DNA of 64,000 bases, taken from the NCBI GenBank assembly GCA_003221695.1, contig QHSX01000051.1, positions 1 through 64,000 of the forward strand. Reading direction: 5' to 3'. The notes beneath the pieces are model-generated. The model was not told the DNA's origin and ran no database searches. It saw only the letters and a program-made list of their open reading frames with translations. Below, one piece after another: positions 8,259 through 15,767 of this stretch. The number at the start of each line of letters is the position of its first letter. Within the stretch, counting starts at the first letter, position 1. The position numbers were made by a program, and so were the translations under genes. This stretch comes from Candidatus Rokuibacteriota bacterium. Its GTDB lineage: Bacteria > Methylomirabilota > Methylomirabilia > Rokubacteriales > CSP1-6.

Positions 8259-9890
8259 ATGCGTCTGAGTCGTCGCGAACTCCTCGCGCTCGGTGGCCTC
8301 ACGCTCGTGGGAACGGCCGTGGCGCCGTCGCTCGCCCGCGGGCAGACGCCCAAGCGGGGCGGCACGCTGTCGCTCAAGACGTGGGATCCCCCGCACTTCG
8401 ACCTTCACGGCGCGGGCGGCATCTCGTACAAGATCCATATCCCGCTGACCTTCACCCACAGCCGGCTCCTCAAGCACAAGGCGGGGCCGCAGGTGCAGCC
8501 GGGCACGTTCCCGCTCGAGGGTGACCTGGCCGAGTCGTGGACCCAGCCGACCGAGACGACGTACATTTTCAAGCTCCGACGTGGCGTGCGGTGGCACGCG
8601 AAGCCCCCCGTCAACGGGCGGGAGTTGACGGCGGAGGACGTCGTCTACACGGTCGAGCGGTTCCTGACGCTCAAGGGCAACGCCAACGCCTACATGCTGG
8701 CGAGCGTCGCCAAGGTCGAACCCCTCGACCGCCACACCGTCAAGTTCACGCTCAAAGAGCCGTTCGCGTGGTTCCTCGACATCCTCGCCAACCCGATGGC
8801 CGTGGCCATCATCCCCAAGGAATGCGTCGAGAAGTTCGGCGACCTGAAGAAGCCGGAGTCCGTGGTCGGCACGGGGCCGTGGATGCTCGAGAGCTACCGG
8901 CCGAACGTGGGCATGACCTTCATGCGGAATCCGAATTACTTCATCCCGGGCCTGCCGCACGTCGACCGCGTCGAGATGTTCGTCGATGAGGACAAGGCCT
9001 CGCGCATCGCCGCGTTCCTCACCGGCAAGTACGACCTCGGCACCGAGTTCCCCGGCACGATCGACCGCACCGATTGGGTTCAGATCAAGGACACGCTCCA
9101 GAGCAAGCGGCCGAATCTCAAAACACTCGAGTTTACCGCGAACGTGATGAGCCACATCTCGATGCGTACCGACGCGAAGCCGTTCGGCGACGTGCGCGTC
9201 CGCCAGGCGATGTCTATGGCGATCGATCGACGGGCGCTCATCGACGCGGTCTTCGAGGGCGTCGGGGCGATGAACCCGCCGGTGCCGGCGGCGCTCCGGG
9301 AGTGGTCGATCCCGTTTGACCAGCTCGGCGACGGGGCGAAGTACTACACGTACGACCCCAAGGAGGCCAGGCGACTCCTCGCCGCGGCCGGCTATCCGAA
9401 CGGCTTTCCGGGCTCCATCTGCTTCACCACCTACGGCTCGACGATCCTCGTCGATGCTGCCCAGGTCATCGTCAAGTCCCTCAAAGATATCGGGATCGAC
9501 GCCCGGCTCGACACGAAAGAGTACGGCGCCTACGTCTCGACGTGCTTCTACGGCAAGTTCGACTCGATGGCCTTCGGGCCCCAGACGCCGTACCTCGAGC
9601 CCGACAACTTCCTCTACGGCCAGTACTACCCGGGCGAGCTCAAGAACCAGAGCCACAGCGACGACCCGGTCGTCGCCGATATGCTCGTGCGCCAGCGCCG
9701 CACGTTCGACGTGGCCAAGCGGCGCGAGATCATCTTCGAGATCCAGCGGCACCTGGCGAAGCAGCAGTACTACGTCCAGACGCCGTCCGGTGTGTACGTC
9801 GCCGTGTGGGAGGGCGCCCTCAAGAACTACGGACCGAACCTGGGCTATGACTACGGCGGTCGGCTGATGGCGGCCTGGCTCGATCGGTAG
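8259..9890 (+). CDS. Peptide-type ABC transporter substrate-binding protein (family 5)
   Basis: A 543-residue SBP_bac_5 protein. The ATG at 8259 has a GGGAGG ribosome site 8 bases upstream and begins MRLSRRELLALGGLTLVGTAVA, a twin-arginine-like signal (S-R-R-E-L) before a hydrophobic stretch, so export may be by Tat. The mature protein shows the DppA/OppA pattern (RGVRWHAKPPVNGRELTAEDV, VGTGPWMLESY). It should capture peptides or another bulky solute for the permeases at 9894 and 10962. No ATPase gene follows, so ATPases must be supplied from elsewhere. Confidence 0.9.
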   Translation: MRLSRRELLALGGLTLVGTAVAPSLARGQTPKRGGTLSLKTWDPPHFDLHGAGGISYKIHIPLTFTHSRLLKHKAGPQVQPGTFPLEGDLAESWTQPTETTYIFKLRRGVRWHAKPPVNGRELTAEDVVYTVERFLTLKGNANAYMLASVAKVEPLDRHTVKFTLKEPFAWFLDILANPMAVAIIPKECVEKFGDLKKPESVVGTGPWMLESYRPNVGMTFMRNPNYFIPGLPHVDRVEMFVDEDKASRIAAFLTGKYDLGTEFPGTIDRTDWVQIKDTLQSKRPNLKTLEFTANVMSHISMRTDAKPFGDVRVRQAMSMAIDRRALIDAVFEGVGAMNPPVPAALREWSIPFDQLGDGAKYYTYDPKEARRLLAAAGYPNGFPGSICFTTYGSTILVDAAQVIVKSLKDIGIDARLDTKEYGAYVSTCFYGKFDSMAFGPQTPYLEPDNFLYGQYYPGELKNQSHSDDPVVADMLVRQRRTFDVAKRREIIFEIQRHLAKQQYYVQTPSGVYVAVWEGALKNYGPNLGYDYGGRLMAAWLDR

Positions 9891-9893
9891 CCC

Positions 9894-10838
9894 GTGCTGA
9901 GGCGCTACCTCGCGAAACGGCTGCTGATCGCGGTCCCGTCGCTCCTGATCGCCTCGCTGATCGTCTTCACGCTGCCGCGCCTTCTCCCCGGCGACGCGGT
10001 CCAGCTCATGCTCGCGGAAAAGGCGTACGCGAAAGACGTCGACGAGCTCCGGGCGAAGCTCGGACTCGACCGGCCGCTCGCCGTGCAGTACGTCGAGTGG
10101 CTCGGGCGCGTGGCGCAGGGCGATCTGGGGGAGTCGCTCTGGACGCGGCGGCCGGTGCTCCAGGAGCTCGGCCAGCGGCTGCCGATCACGCTGGAACTCG
10201 CGTTCTTCGCGCTCGCGTTCGCCCTGCTGATCGCGTTGCCCGTCGGCGTGATCTCCGCGGCGCGCGCGGACACCCTCCAGGACTACCTCGCGCGGAGCGC
10301 GGCGATCGTCGGCCTCTCGGTGCCCGGCTTCTGGCTCGCGACGCTCCTGATCGTGCTCCCCGCGATCTGGTGGGGGTGGCGGCCCCTGATCGAGTTCACC
10401 GAGTTCTCGAAGAACCCGCTCGCGCACGTCGCGCAGTTCCTGATTCCCGCGCTCATCCTCGGCGTCGCCGCCGGGGCGGCGTTGATGCGGCTCACGCGCT
10501 CCATGCTCCTCGAAGTGTTGCGTCAGGACTACGTGCGGACGGCCTGGGCGAAGGGGCTCGCCGAGCGCGTGATCGTCCTGAAGCACGGCTTGCGCAACGC
10601 GATCATTCCGGTCGTGACCCTGTTGGGCACGCAGCTTCCGCAGATCATCGGTGGCACCGTGATCATCGAGACGGTCTTCGGCTTGCCCGGCATGAGCCGC
10701 TTCCTCTTCGACGCGATCAACCAGCGCGACTACCCCGTGATCCAGGGCGTGAACCTCGTGGTCGTCTCGACGATCGTCACACTCAACCTGGCCGTCGACG
10801 CGCTCTATGCCGTCCTCGATCCGCGAATCCGATATTAG
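9894..10838 (+). CDS. ABC transporter permease, DppB family
   Basis: A 314-residue permease starting at GTG 9894, three bases after the binding-protein stop. The N-terminal helix LLIAVPSLLIASLIVFTLPRLLPGD and the loop DELRAKLGLDRPLAVQYVEWL are typical of DppB/OppB. The EAA loop (YVRTAWAKGLAERVIVLKHG, about residues 212-231) contacts the ATPase. About six membrane segments. It forms an importer with the downstream DppC-type permease. Confidence 0.9.
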   Translation: MLRRYLAKRLLIAVPSLLIASLIVFTLPRLLPGDAVQLMLAEKAYAKDVDELRAKLGLDRPLAVQYVEWLGRVAQGDLGESLWTRRPVLQELGQRLPITLELAFFALAFALLIALPVGVISAARADTLQDYLARSAAIVGLSVPGFWLATLLIVLPAIWWGWRPLIEFTEFSKNPLAHVAQFLIPALILGVAAGAALMRLTRSMLLEVLRQDYVRTAWAKGLAERVIVLKHGLRNAIIPVVTLLGTQLPQIIGGTVIIETVFGLPGMSRFLFDAINQRDYPVIQGVNLVVVSTIVTLNLAVDALYAVLDPRIRY

Positions 10839-10934
10839 TCGGGGGAGCGGCGGCGCTCCTCCCCGACACCCCCCACCGTGGACGCGCGCGCCGGATTCCC
10901 GGATCAGGCGGCGCGGGCAAAGCCCGCGCTCGAA
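10838..10934 (+). repeat. Two-hairpin intergenic element between dppB- and dppC-type genes
   Basis: The stem GTCGGGGGAGCG / GCTCCTCCCCGAC begins on the last base of the permease stop codon and is followed by CACCCCCCACC (10838-10877). About 33 bases further is the palindrome GCGCGGGCaaaGCCCGCGCTCGAA (10911-10934). The second palindrome recurs exactly, in the opposite orientation, at 48371-48394, and as a compensated variant at 57551-57574. Changes on both sides of the stem keep the pairing, which argues for selection on structure. It probably acts in mRNA stability or attenuation. Confidence 0.6.
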
Positions 10935-10961
10935 AGCGGTCGACCGCACAGGCTCACCGAG

Positions 10962-11807
10962 ATGCTGAGGGCGGTGGGGAGGTTCGCGCGGAAGAAGCCG
11001 CTCGGCGCGCTCGGCGCCCTGATCGTCGTCGCGCTGCTACTGATGGCGGCGTTCGCCGAGCGGATCGCGCCGTACGGCTACGACGACCCGATCCGTGGCG
11101 CGCGCATGCGGCCGCCCAGCGCCGCCCATTGGCTCGGGACCGACAACCTTTCCCGTGACATGTGGAGCCGTGTCGTCTACGGCGCGCGCGTGTCGGTGAC
11201 GGTGGGCTTCGCCACGATCGCCCTCGCGACCTTCCTGGCGACGGTGGTCGGCGTGTCGAGCGGGTACTTCGGCGGCGCCTACGACCTCGTGGTTCAGCGG
11301 GTCGTCGACGCGTGGCTGTCCTTCCCGTACCTGGTGATCATCCTCTCGGTCATGGCCGTCCTCGGCCCCGGGCTCCTCAACCTCGTGGTGGCGCTCACCA
11401 TCCTCAGCGCGGCGGTCAACTCGCGCGTGATCCGTGGCGCGACGATCGCGGTGGCCCAGTCCACCTACGTCGAGGCAGCGCGCGCGCTCGGCTGCGGCCA
11501 CGCCCGGATCATCACCCGCCATATCCTGCCCAACGTCACGGCGACGGTCATCATCCTGGCGACCATTGGACTCGGCGCCGTGACCCTGGCGGAGTCGGCG
11601 CTCTCGTTCCTCGGCTTCGGCGTGCCGCCACCCTTCCCGTCGTGGGGTGCCATGCTCTCCGGCTCGGGCCGCACGTACATGTTTCGCGCGCCGTGGATGG
11701 CGGTGTGGCCCGGGGTGGCGATCTCGCTCGCCGTCTTCGGGTTCAACATGCTCGGCGACGCGCTGCGCGATGTGCTCGACCCGCGCCTCCGCGGAGCCAC
11801 ACGGTGA
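10962..11807 (+). CDS. ABC transporter permease, DppC family
   Basis: A 281-residue permease. The ATG at 10962 gives MLRAVGRFARKKPLGALGALIVVALLLMAAF, the normal short cytoplasmic tail plus first helix of DppC/OppC; an earlier in-frame GTG at 10878 lies inside the palindromic intergenic element and is unlikely. The periplasmic block HWLGTDNLSRDMWSRVVYGAR (HxxGTDxxGRDxxSR family motif, with S for the second G) and the EAA loop STYVEAARALGCGHARIITRHI are intact. It partners the DppB-type permease upstream. Confidence 0.9.
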   Translation: MLRAVGRFARKKPLGALGALIVVALLLMAAFAERIAPYGYDDPIRGARMRPPSAAHWLGTDNLSRDMWSRVVYGARVSVTVGFATIALATFLATVVGVSSGYFGGAYDLVVQRVVDAWLSFPYLVIILSVMAVLGPGLLNLVVALTILSAAVNSRVIRGATIAVAQSTYVEAARALGCGHARIITRHILPNVTATVIILATIGLGAVTLAESALSFLGFGVPPPFPSWGAMLSGSGRTYMFRAPWMAVWPGVAISLAVFGFNMLGDALRDVLDPRLRGATR

Positions 11808-12123
11808 AGTCGCTTCCAGGCTTGACGCGGGGCCGAGCCCGGAGTAGAGAGAGGGTACGGTGATGCGGCAGACGTCCCGCACGCCGTGCCCACTCCAATC
11901 CAGGAGGTGGTGGATGGAGACGCTACCACCGGACCTAGTAGCCGCGCCGCGCGGAGCTTGCTAGCGGCACGAGCGGCGCCCGAGCCTGAAGTCCCTTGAT
12001 CCCGGTTTGAACCGGGACGCGCAGCGATGTCTGCGCAACCACGACAAGGGGATGCCGTGGGCGGGAGTCCGTCCCGCCCACGCCCCCGACGATCCCGCCC
12101 GTGTCCTTTGATGCCAACTGATC
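11808..12123. other. Gene-free structured stretch, possible noncoding RNA
   Basis: No convincing protein is seen in these 316 bases, which are unusually rich in perfect inverted repeats: 11906-11930 (6-bp stem), 12000-12017 (TCCCGGTT/AACCGGGA), 12019-12036 (GCGCAG/CTGCGC) and 12057-12081 (10-bp stem, 5-nt loop). TTGACG at about 11821, then 17 bases, then TAGAGA could be a promoter. The last stem would serve as a terminator, although no T-run follows. Signature bases of RNase P RNA, tmRNA, SRP RNA or 5S rRNA were looked for by eye and not found. A decayed IS200/IS605-type end with its guide-RNA scaffold is another possibility. Confidence 0.4.
12057..12081 (+). terminator. Strong hairpin, terminator candidate
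   Basis: GTGGGCGGGA and TCCCGCCCAC form a perfect 10-bp stem with a 5-base loop. It closes the structured stretch ahead of the peptidase gene. No U-run follows, so any termination would need Rho or another factor. Confidence 0.4.
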
Positions 12124-13188
12124 ATGCCGACTGATCTCTTTGTCGCGGCCTCGGGCTGGCCGGCGAGTGCCCTCGCGGACGTGGTGCCCCCCGCGTGCCG
12201 CCGCCGTGTCGAGACCGCGCCTGCTCCGCGCCGCGACGGCGCCGACGCGGTCGTCGAGCTTCCCACGTGGCGCCCGCGCCGGGCGGCGCGTCACCTCGTG
12301 CCCGCGTTCAGCGGGCTCCACCCCGCGCCCGCGAGCTTCAGGTTCGAGGTCTCGCTCGAGCGGGCGGGCCGGTGGTCGACGTGGGTGGCGGGCGAGACGA
12401 TCGGCGAGGCGCGCTTCGCGCCGCTCGGTGGGCGCGCCGACGGGCTCGCCGCGGAGATCGACGAGTTTGTGCCGGAGGCGCCCGCGCGCGCCGTGCGTGT
12501 GCGGCTGCGCGTCCGCGCCGACGATGGGCACGCCGTCTTTCGGGCACCCTGGCTGGTGAGCCTCTCCGCGTGGGACGGCAGCCTGCCGGCGTCAGACACA
12601 GCGCCGCCCGGCGGCGCCGTGCGTCTCGCGGTGCCTGCGCTGAGCCAGATGGAAGCCGACGAGGCGCTCCGGATGCGGATCTGCTCGCCCGCCAGCGTCG
12701 CCATGGTCCTCGCGTACTGGAGCGCACGCGTGGAGGTCGCGTCATTGGCGCGCGAGATCTTTCACCCGGGCCTCGACCGCTACGGTGTCTGGCCGGCGGC
12801 GATCCGCGCGGCGGGACGTCACGGCGTGGCCGGCTACCTCTTGAGATTCCCCGACTGGCGGACGGCGGCGTGGTGTCTCGCGAAGGGCCTGCCCGTGATC
12901 GCCTCCGTCAGATACGGCGCCGGAGAGCTCGAGGGCGCTGCGATTCCGGAGACGACCGGGCACCTGCTGGTGCTGACCGGTTACGAGGGCGACGCGGTCC
13001 TCGTGAACGATCCCGCCGCCGCGACCGGGGCGACCGTCGCGCGTCGCTACCGCCTCGACCAGATCTGCCGCGTCTGGCTCGAGCGCGCGGGTGTGGGCTA
13101 CGTGCTCGTCAGGCCACCCACCTCCCCCAGCCGGCGTTCTTCGAGTGGGCGCACGCCACCGCGCCGTGGGCGCGAACCCCGCCGATGA
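12124..13188 (+). CDS. C39-like cysteine peptidase domain protein
   Basis: A 354-residue protein. Residues about 1-165 form a poorly characterised N-terminal part with a beta-sandwich-like pattern (RFEVSLERAGRWSTWVAGET). The C-terminal half is a papain-like C39 domain: the cysteine in RICSPASVAMVLAYW (near residue 196), the histidine in TGHLLVLTGYEG and the aspartate in LVNDPAA form the catalytic set. No signal peptide is obvious. There is no bacteriocin exporter beside it, so it is not a leader-peptide-processing transporter; its substrate is unknown. The tail is arginine and serine rich and overlaps nothing. Confidence 0.72.
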   Translation: MPTDLFVAASGWPASALADVVPPACRRRVETAPAPRRDGADAVVELPTWRPRRAARHLVPAFSGLHPAPASFRFEVSLERAGRWSTWVAGETIGEARFAPLGGRADGLAAEIDEFVPEAPARAVRVRLRVRADDGHAVFRAPWLVSLSAWDGSLPASDTAPPGGAVRLAVPALSQMEADEALRMRICSPASVAMVLAYWSARVEVASLAREIFHPGLDRYGVWPAAIRAAGRHGVAGYLLRFPDWRTAAWCLAKGLPVIASVRYGAGELEGAAIPETTGHLLVLTGYEGDAVLVNDPAAATGATVARRYRLDQICRVWLERAGVGYVLVRPPTSPSRRSSSGRTPPRRGREPRR

Positions 13189-13230
13189 ACTCCTCCCGGC
13201 GGCGTGGGTCAGGCGGTACAATCGGTGAGA

Positions 13231-13500
13231 ATGCGCAGGAGGGCGATGCTGCTCGGTCTGGGGCTGGCCGTGGTCCTCGAGGGTTGCTCGAGCGGCGATG
13301 ATCGCGAGTGGATGAAGATCAACGAAAAGTACACGACGGAAGAGTTTCGTCGCGACTACGCCGAGTGCTCCAAGGGCGGCAAGCTCGACGAGGAATGCAT
13401 GAAGCGCCGCGGCTGGGTCGCGGTGACCGCTCCCAAGCAGGAGGACAAGCCGTTCGGCGACCCTTACGGGCGCGGCGGCAGTCCCCGCATCAGGTATTGA
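13231..13500 (+). CDS. Small lipoprotein, unknown function
   Basis: An 89-residue protein. The ATG at 13231 begins MRRRAMLLGLGLAVVLEGCSSG, a lipoprotein signal with lipobox L-E-G-C, so the mature protein would start at Cys19 and be membrane-anchored. The mature part is short, charged and has two further cysteines (in YAECSKGG and DEECMKRRG) that could form a disulfide; it ends in a proline/glycine-rich tail. No family is recognised. Its stop overlaps the TTG start proposed for the HAD gene. Confidence 0.7.
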   Translation: MRRRAMLLGLGLAVVLEGCSSGDDREWMKINEKYTTEEFRRDYAECSKGGKLDEECMKRRGWVAVTAPKQEDKPFGDPYGRGGSPRIRY

Positions 13501-14126
13501 TCACGCCGCCGCGCGCCGTCATCTTCGACTTCGGCGGCGTGATCTGGAACATGGGGCGGGCCGCGGCGCGCGCGCTCGAGGCGACGCACGGCCTGCCCGC
13601 CGGGAGTCTCCACGCGACCCTCTACGGCGGAGACGCGTGGCGCCTCGTGGAGCGCGGGCGCGGCGACCGTGATGCGTGGCTCGCCGGTGCCCACCGTGCG
13701 CTCGAGCAGCTCGCCGGCCGGCGGCTCCCGCCGCTCCACGCCGAGTGGCGCGCGCTGCAGGCGCCGATCCACCCGAACATCGAGGTGGTGCGGGCGCTCC
13801 GCCCGCGCCATCGCACGGGAATCCTGTCGAACGCCGACGCGACGCTGCGCGAGCGGCTCACGAACGTCGTCGGCATCGCGGACCTCTTCGACGACATCGT
13901 GTGCTCGGCGGAGGTCGGGCTCGCCAAGCCGGAGCCGGAGATCTACGCGCTCGCGTGCGACCGGCTCGGGTTCTCCCCGGGCGCTTGCGTGTTCGTCGAC
14001 GACCACGAGGCCAACGTCGCCGCGGCCACGGACGCCGGGCTCCGCGCGATCCTCTACTGGGTGGACCGGGGCGACGACCTGCGCGCCCAGCTCGCGACGG
14101 TCGGCGTTGTGGTCTCTCCGTCGTGA
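13497..14126 (+). CDS. HAD-superfamily hydrolase (subfamily IA)
   Basis: A 209-residue HAD phosphatase. Motif I is AVIFDFGGVIW, with the usual nucleophilic Asp but G in place of the second Asp, as in the YihX-like alpha-D-glucose-1-phosphate phosphatase branch. Motif II is GILSNAD, motif III is LAKPEPEIY and motif IV is CVFVDDHEANV. The proposed TTG start at 13497 overlaps the lipoprotein stop (TTGA), and no ATG or GTG fits better upstream. The downstream channel gene starts inside its stop (GTGA). Substrate unknown. Confidence 0.82.
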   Translation: MITPPRAVIFDFGGVIWNMGRAAARALEATHGLPAGSLHATLYGGDAWRLVERGRGDRDAWLAGAHRALEQLAGRRLPPLHAEWRALQAPIHPNIEVVRALRPRHRTGILSNADATLRERLTNVVGIADLFDDIVCSAEVGLAKPEPEIYALACDRLGFSPGACVFVDDHEANVAAATDAGLRAILYWVDRGDDLRAQLATVGVVVSPS

Positions 14127-15124
14127 GCGCGCGCGACCGTCTCAAGAAGATCCTGATCGTCCTCGTCGGGATCATCGCGTTCGGCACGGTGGGCTACCAG
14201 CTCGTCGAGCGGTGGGCCTTCTTCGACTCGCTCTACATGACCGTCGGCACGATCTCCTCGGTTGCCTTCGAAGAGATCCACCCTCTGTCGCGGGCCGGCC
14301 GCTGGCTCACGATCGTCCTGATCGTCGTGGGCCGGGCGAGCGTCCTGTACGGGATCGGCGCGTTCACCGCGTTCTGCGTCGAGGGTGACCTTTCGCACCT
14401 ATGGGAGAAGCGAAGGATGGAGCGACAGATCGCAGCGCTGCGGGACCACATTGTCGTCTGCGGGGGCGGCGAGATGGGACGTCACGTCGTGCGGGAGCTG
14501 CTCAGGACGCGCCGGCCCTTCGTCTGCATCGAGATCGATCCGGGTCGGGAGGAGGCGCTTCGGAAGCTCGGCGAGGGGATGCTCTACATCATCGGCGACG
14601 CGACCACGAGCGACGTGCTCCAGCGGGCGCGGGTCGAGACGGCGCGCGGGCTCGTTGCGTGCATGCCCTCGGACAAGGACAACCTCTTCGCGCTCATGTC
14701 GGCCCACGAGCTGAACGCGACGATGCGGATCGTGTCGCGCGCCGTCGCCTACGACGCCGGCCCCAAGCTCGTCAAGGCGGGCGCCGACGCGGTGGTCTCC
14801 GTGAACACCATCGGCGCCCTGCGCCTCGCCTCGGCGATGGTGCGCCCGAACGTCGTGGACCTCCTCGACGCGATGCTCCGCGCGCCCGGCGCGACGCGCG
14901 TCGAGGAGGTCACGGTCGGCCGCGCGGCGGCGGGTCAGACGCTCGGGACGATGAAGCTCCAGGAACGGACCGGCGTGATCGTGTTCGCCCTGCGTGAGGC
15001 GGCGACGCAGCGCCACGTCTTCAACCCACCGCCGGACCGTGTGCTCGAGACCGGGGACGTGCTGATGGGATGCGCCGCCCCCGAGCAGGTCGCCGCCCTG
15101 CAGCGCATCGTCACGGAGGGCTGA
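14123..15124 (+). CDS. Two-TM RCK ion-channel-like protein with altered selectivity filter
   Basis: A 333-residue protein with the MthK/Kch layout: TM1 (about residues 7-26), pore region (28-50), TM2 (about 54-78), then a TrkA-N/RCK domain starting DHIVVCGGGEMGRHVVRELL (GxGxxG nucleotide-binding loop) and a TrkA-C domain from about residue 245. K channels of this type carry T-V-G-Y-G in the context TIS-TVGYG-ExHPLS; here the same context reads TIS-SVAFE-EIHPLS, so the potassium filter is lost while everything around it is kept. It may be a non-selective or ligand-sensing derivative. GTG start at 14123 overlaps the HAD stop. Confidence 0.82.
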   Translation: MSARDRLKKILIVLVGIIAFGTVGYQLVERWAFFDSLYMTVGTISSVAFEEIHPLSRAGRWLTIVLIVVGRASVLYGIGAFTAFCVEGDLSHLWEKRRMERQIAALRDHIVVCGGGEMGRHVVRELLRTRRPFVCIEIDPGREEALRKLGEGMLYIIGDATTSDVLQRARVETARGLVACMPSDKDNLFALMSAHELNATMRIVSRAVAYDAGPKLVKAGADAVVSVNTIGALRLASAMVRPNVVDLLDAMLRAPGATRVEEVTVGRAAAGQTLGTMKLQERTGVIVFALREAATQRHVFNPPPDRVLETGDVLMGCAAPEQVAALQRIVTEG

Positions 15125-15138
15125 GGGGTCGTGCTCCG

Positions 15139-15633
15139 CTACGCCGGCGCGGGCTTCGCCGGGACCGTGTAGCGCTCGGCGAGGGCGGCCGCGAGAGCGC
15201 GCACGCGGTCGGCGGAGTCCTTGTCACTGTGGAGCGCCGCGAGCCCCTCGGCGACGCGGAGGCACTGCTCGACCATCGCGGTGTCGCCGAGCGCGCCGAA
15301 CGCCTCCGCGGTGTCGAGCACGCCGTTGAGCGACCCCTGCTGGCGCGCGCGGAACAGCGCCAGCCAGTATGTCTCCCGTGCCCGTGCCTCCGATGCCTTG
15401 CCAAAGCCCGGGATCGCGCCGATCCTGAGGGACCCAGCGGCGACCTCCACGAGCCCGCGCCACCCTGGCGTCCCGAGGGCCGCCGCGTAGGCGTTACGCC
15501 AGGCGCGCACGGCCGCCGTCGCGTTCCGCTCTTCAAGCGCCTGGTCCATCGCGCGGATGTGCTCGGTCCACGGCGCCGAAGCGATCCCCGCCGCCGTCCC
15601 GCCGTCGACTCCGTTGTGCGCTGGGTCTGTCAT
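15139..15633 (-). CDS. Hypothetical alpha-helical protein
   Basis: A 164-residue soluble protein with no recognised family. It is alanine-rich and predicted all-helical; segments such as AVRAWRNAYAAALG and SLNGVLDTAEAFGALGDTAMVEQ resemble TPR-like helical pairs. Weak TPR proteins of this sort often bind partner proteins. It is transcribed divergently from the large chimeric regulator at 15768 and shares a 134-bp promoter region with it, so the two may be functionally linked. It converges with the channel gene at 14123. Confidence 0.6.
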   Translation of the reverse strand: MTDPAHNGVDGGTAAGIASAPWTEHIRAMDQALEERNATAAVRAWRNAYAAALGTPGWRGLVEVAAGSLRIGAIPGFGKASEARARETYWLALFRARQQGSLNGVLDTAEAFGALGDTAMVEQCLRVAEGLAALHSDKDSADRVRALAAALAERYTVPAKPAPA

Positions 15634-15728
15634 GGCCTGTCACAGTACGCAATGCCGGTACCAAGTGGAAACTCACAGGGAATTAGAGAGTTACGACCGG
15701 ACAGTGCGGTGGTCAGAGGGGTCCTGGT

Positions 15729-15755
15729 GGTCAAGGTTTGAACACCAAGTTGACC
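15729..15755. promoter_or_regulatory. Inverted repeat upstream of the chimeric regulator
   Basis: GGTCAA (15729-15734) and TTGACC (15750-15755) form an inverted repeat with centres 21 bp apart, two helical turns, in the divergent region between 15633 and 15768. This suits a dimeric DNA-binding protein and may be an autoregulatory site of the downstream Fis-HTH regulator. Inference from symmetry only. Confidence 0.3.
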
Positions 15756-15767
15756 GGTTGGAGTAAC

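Noticed and set aside
8016-10949. A 977-codon open frame on the minus strand, and similar long open frames opposite other genes
   Set aside because: It lies antisense to the binding-protein and permease genes, has Arg/Asp/His-rich low-complexity composition and no recognisable domain. Such frames are expected in GC-rich DNA.
12000-12017. tRNA T-arm (GGTTTGAACC)
   Set aside because: The bases pair as an 8-bp hairpin with a 2-base turn; no acceptor, D or anticodon stems can be placed around them.
13308-13496. N-terminal extension of the HAD hydrolase
   Set aside because: The frame is open but overlaps the lipoprotein gene and has no HAD similarity before the FDFGGVI motif.
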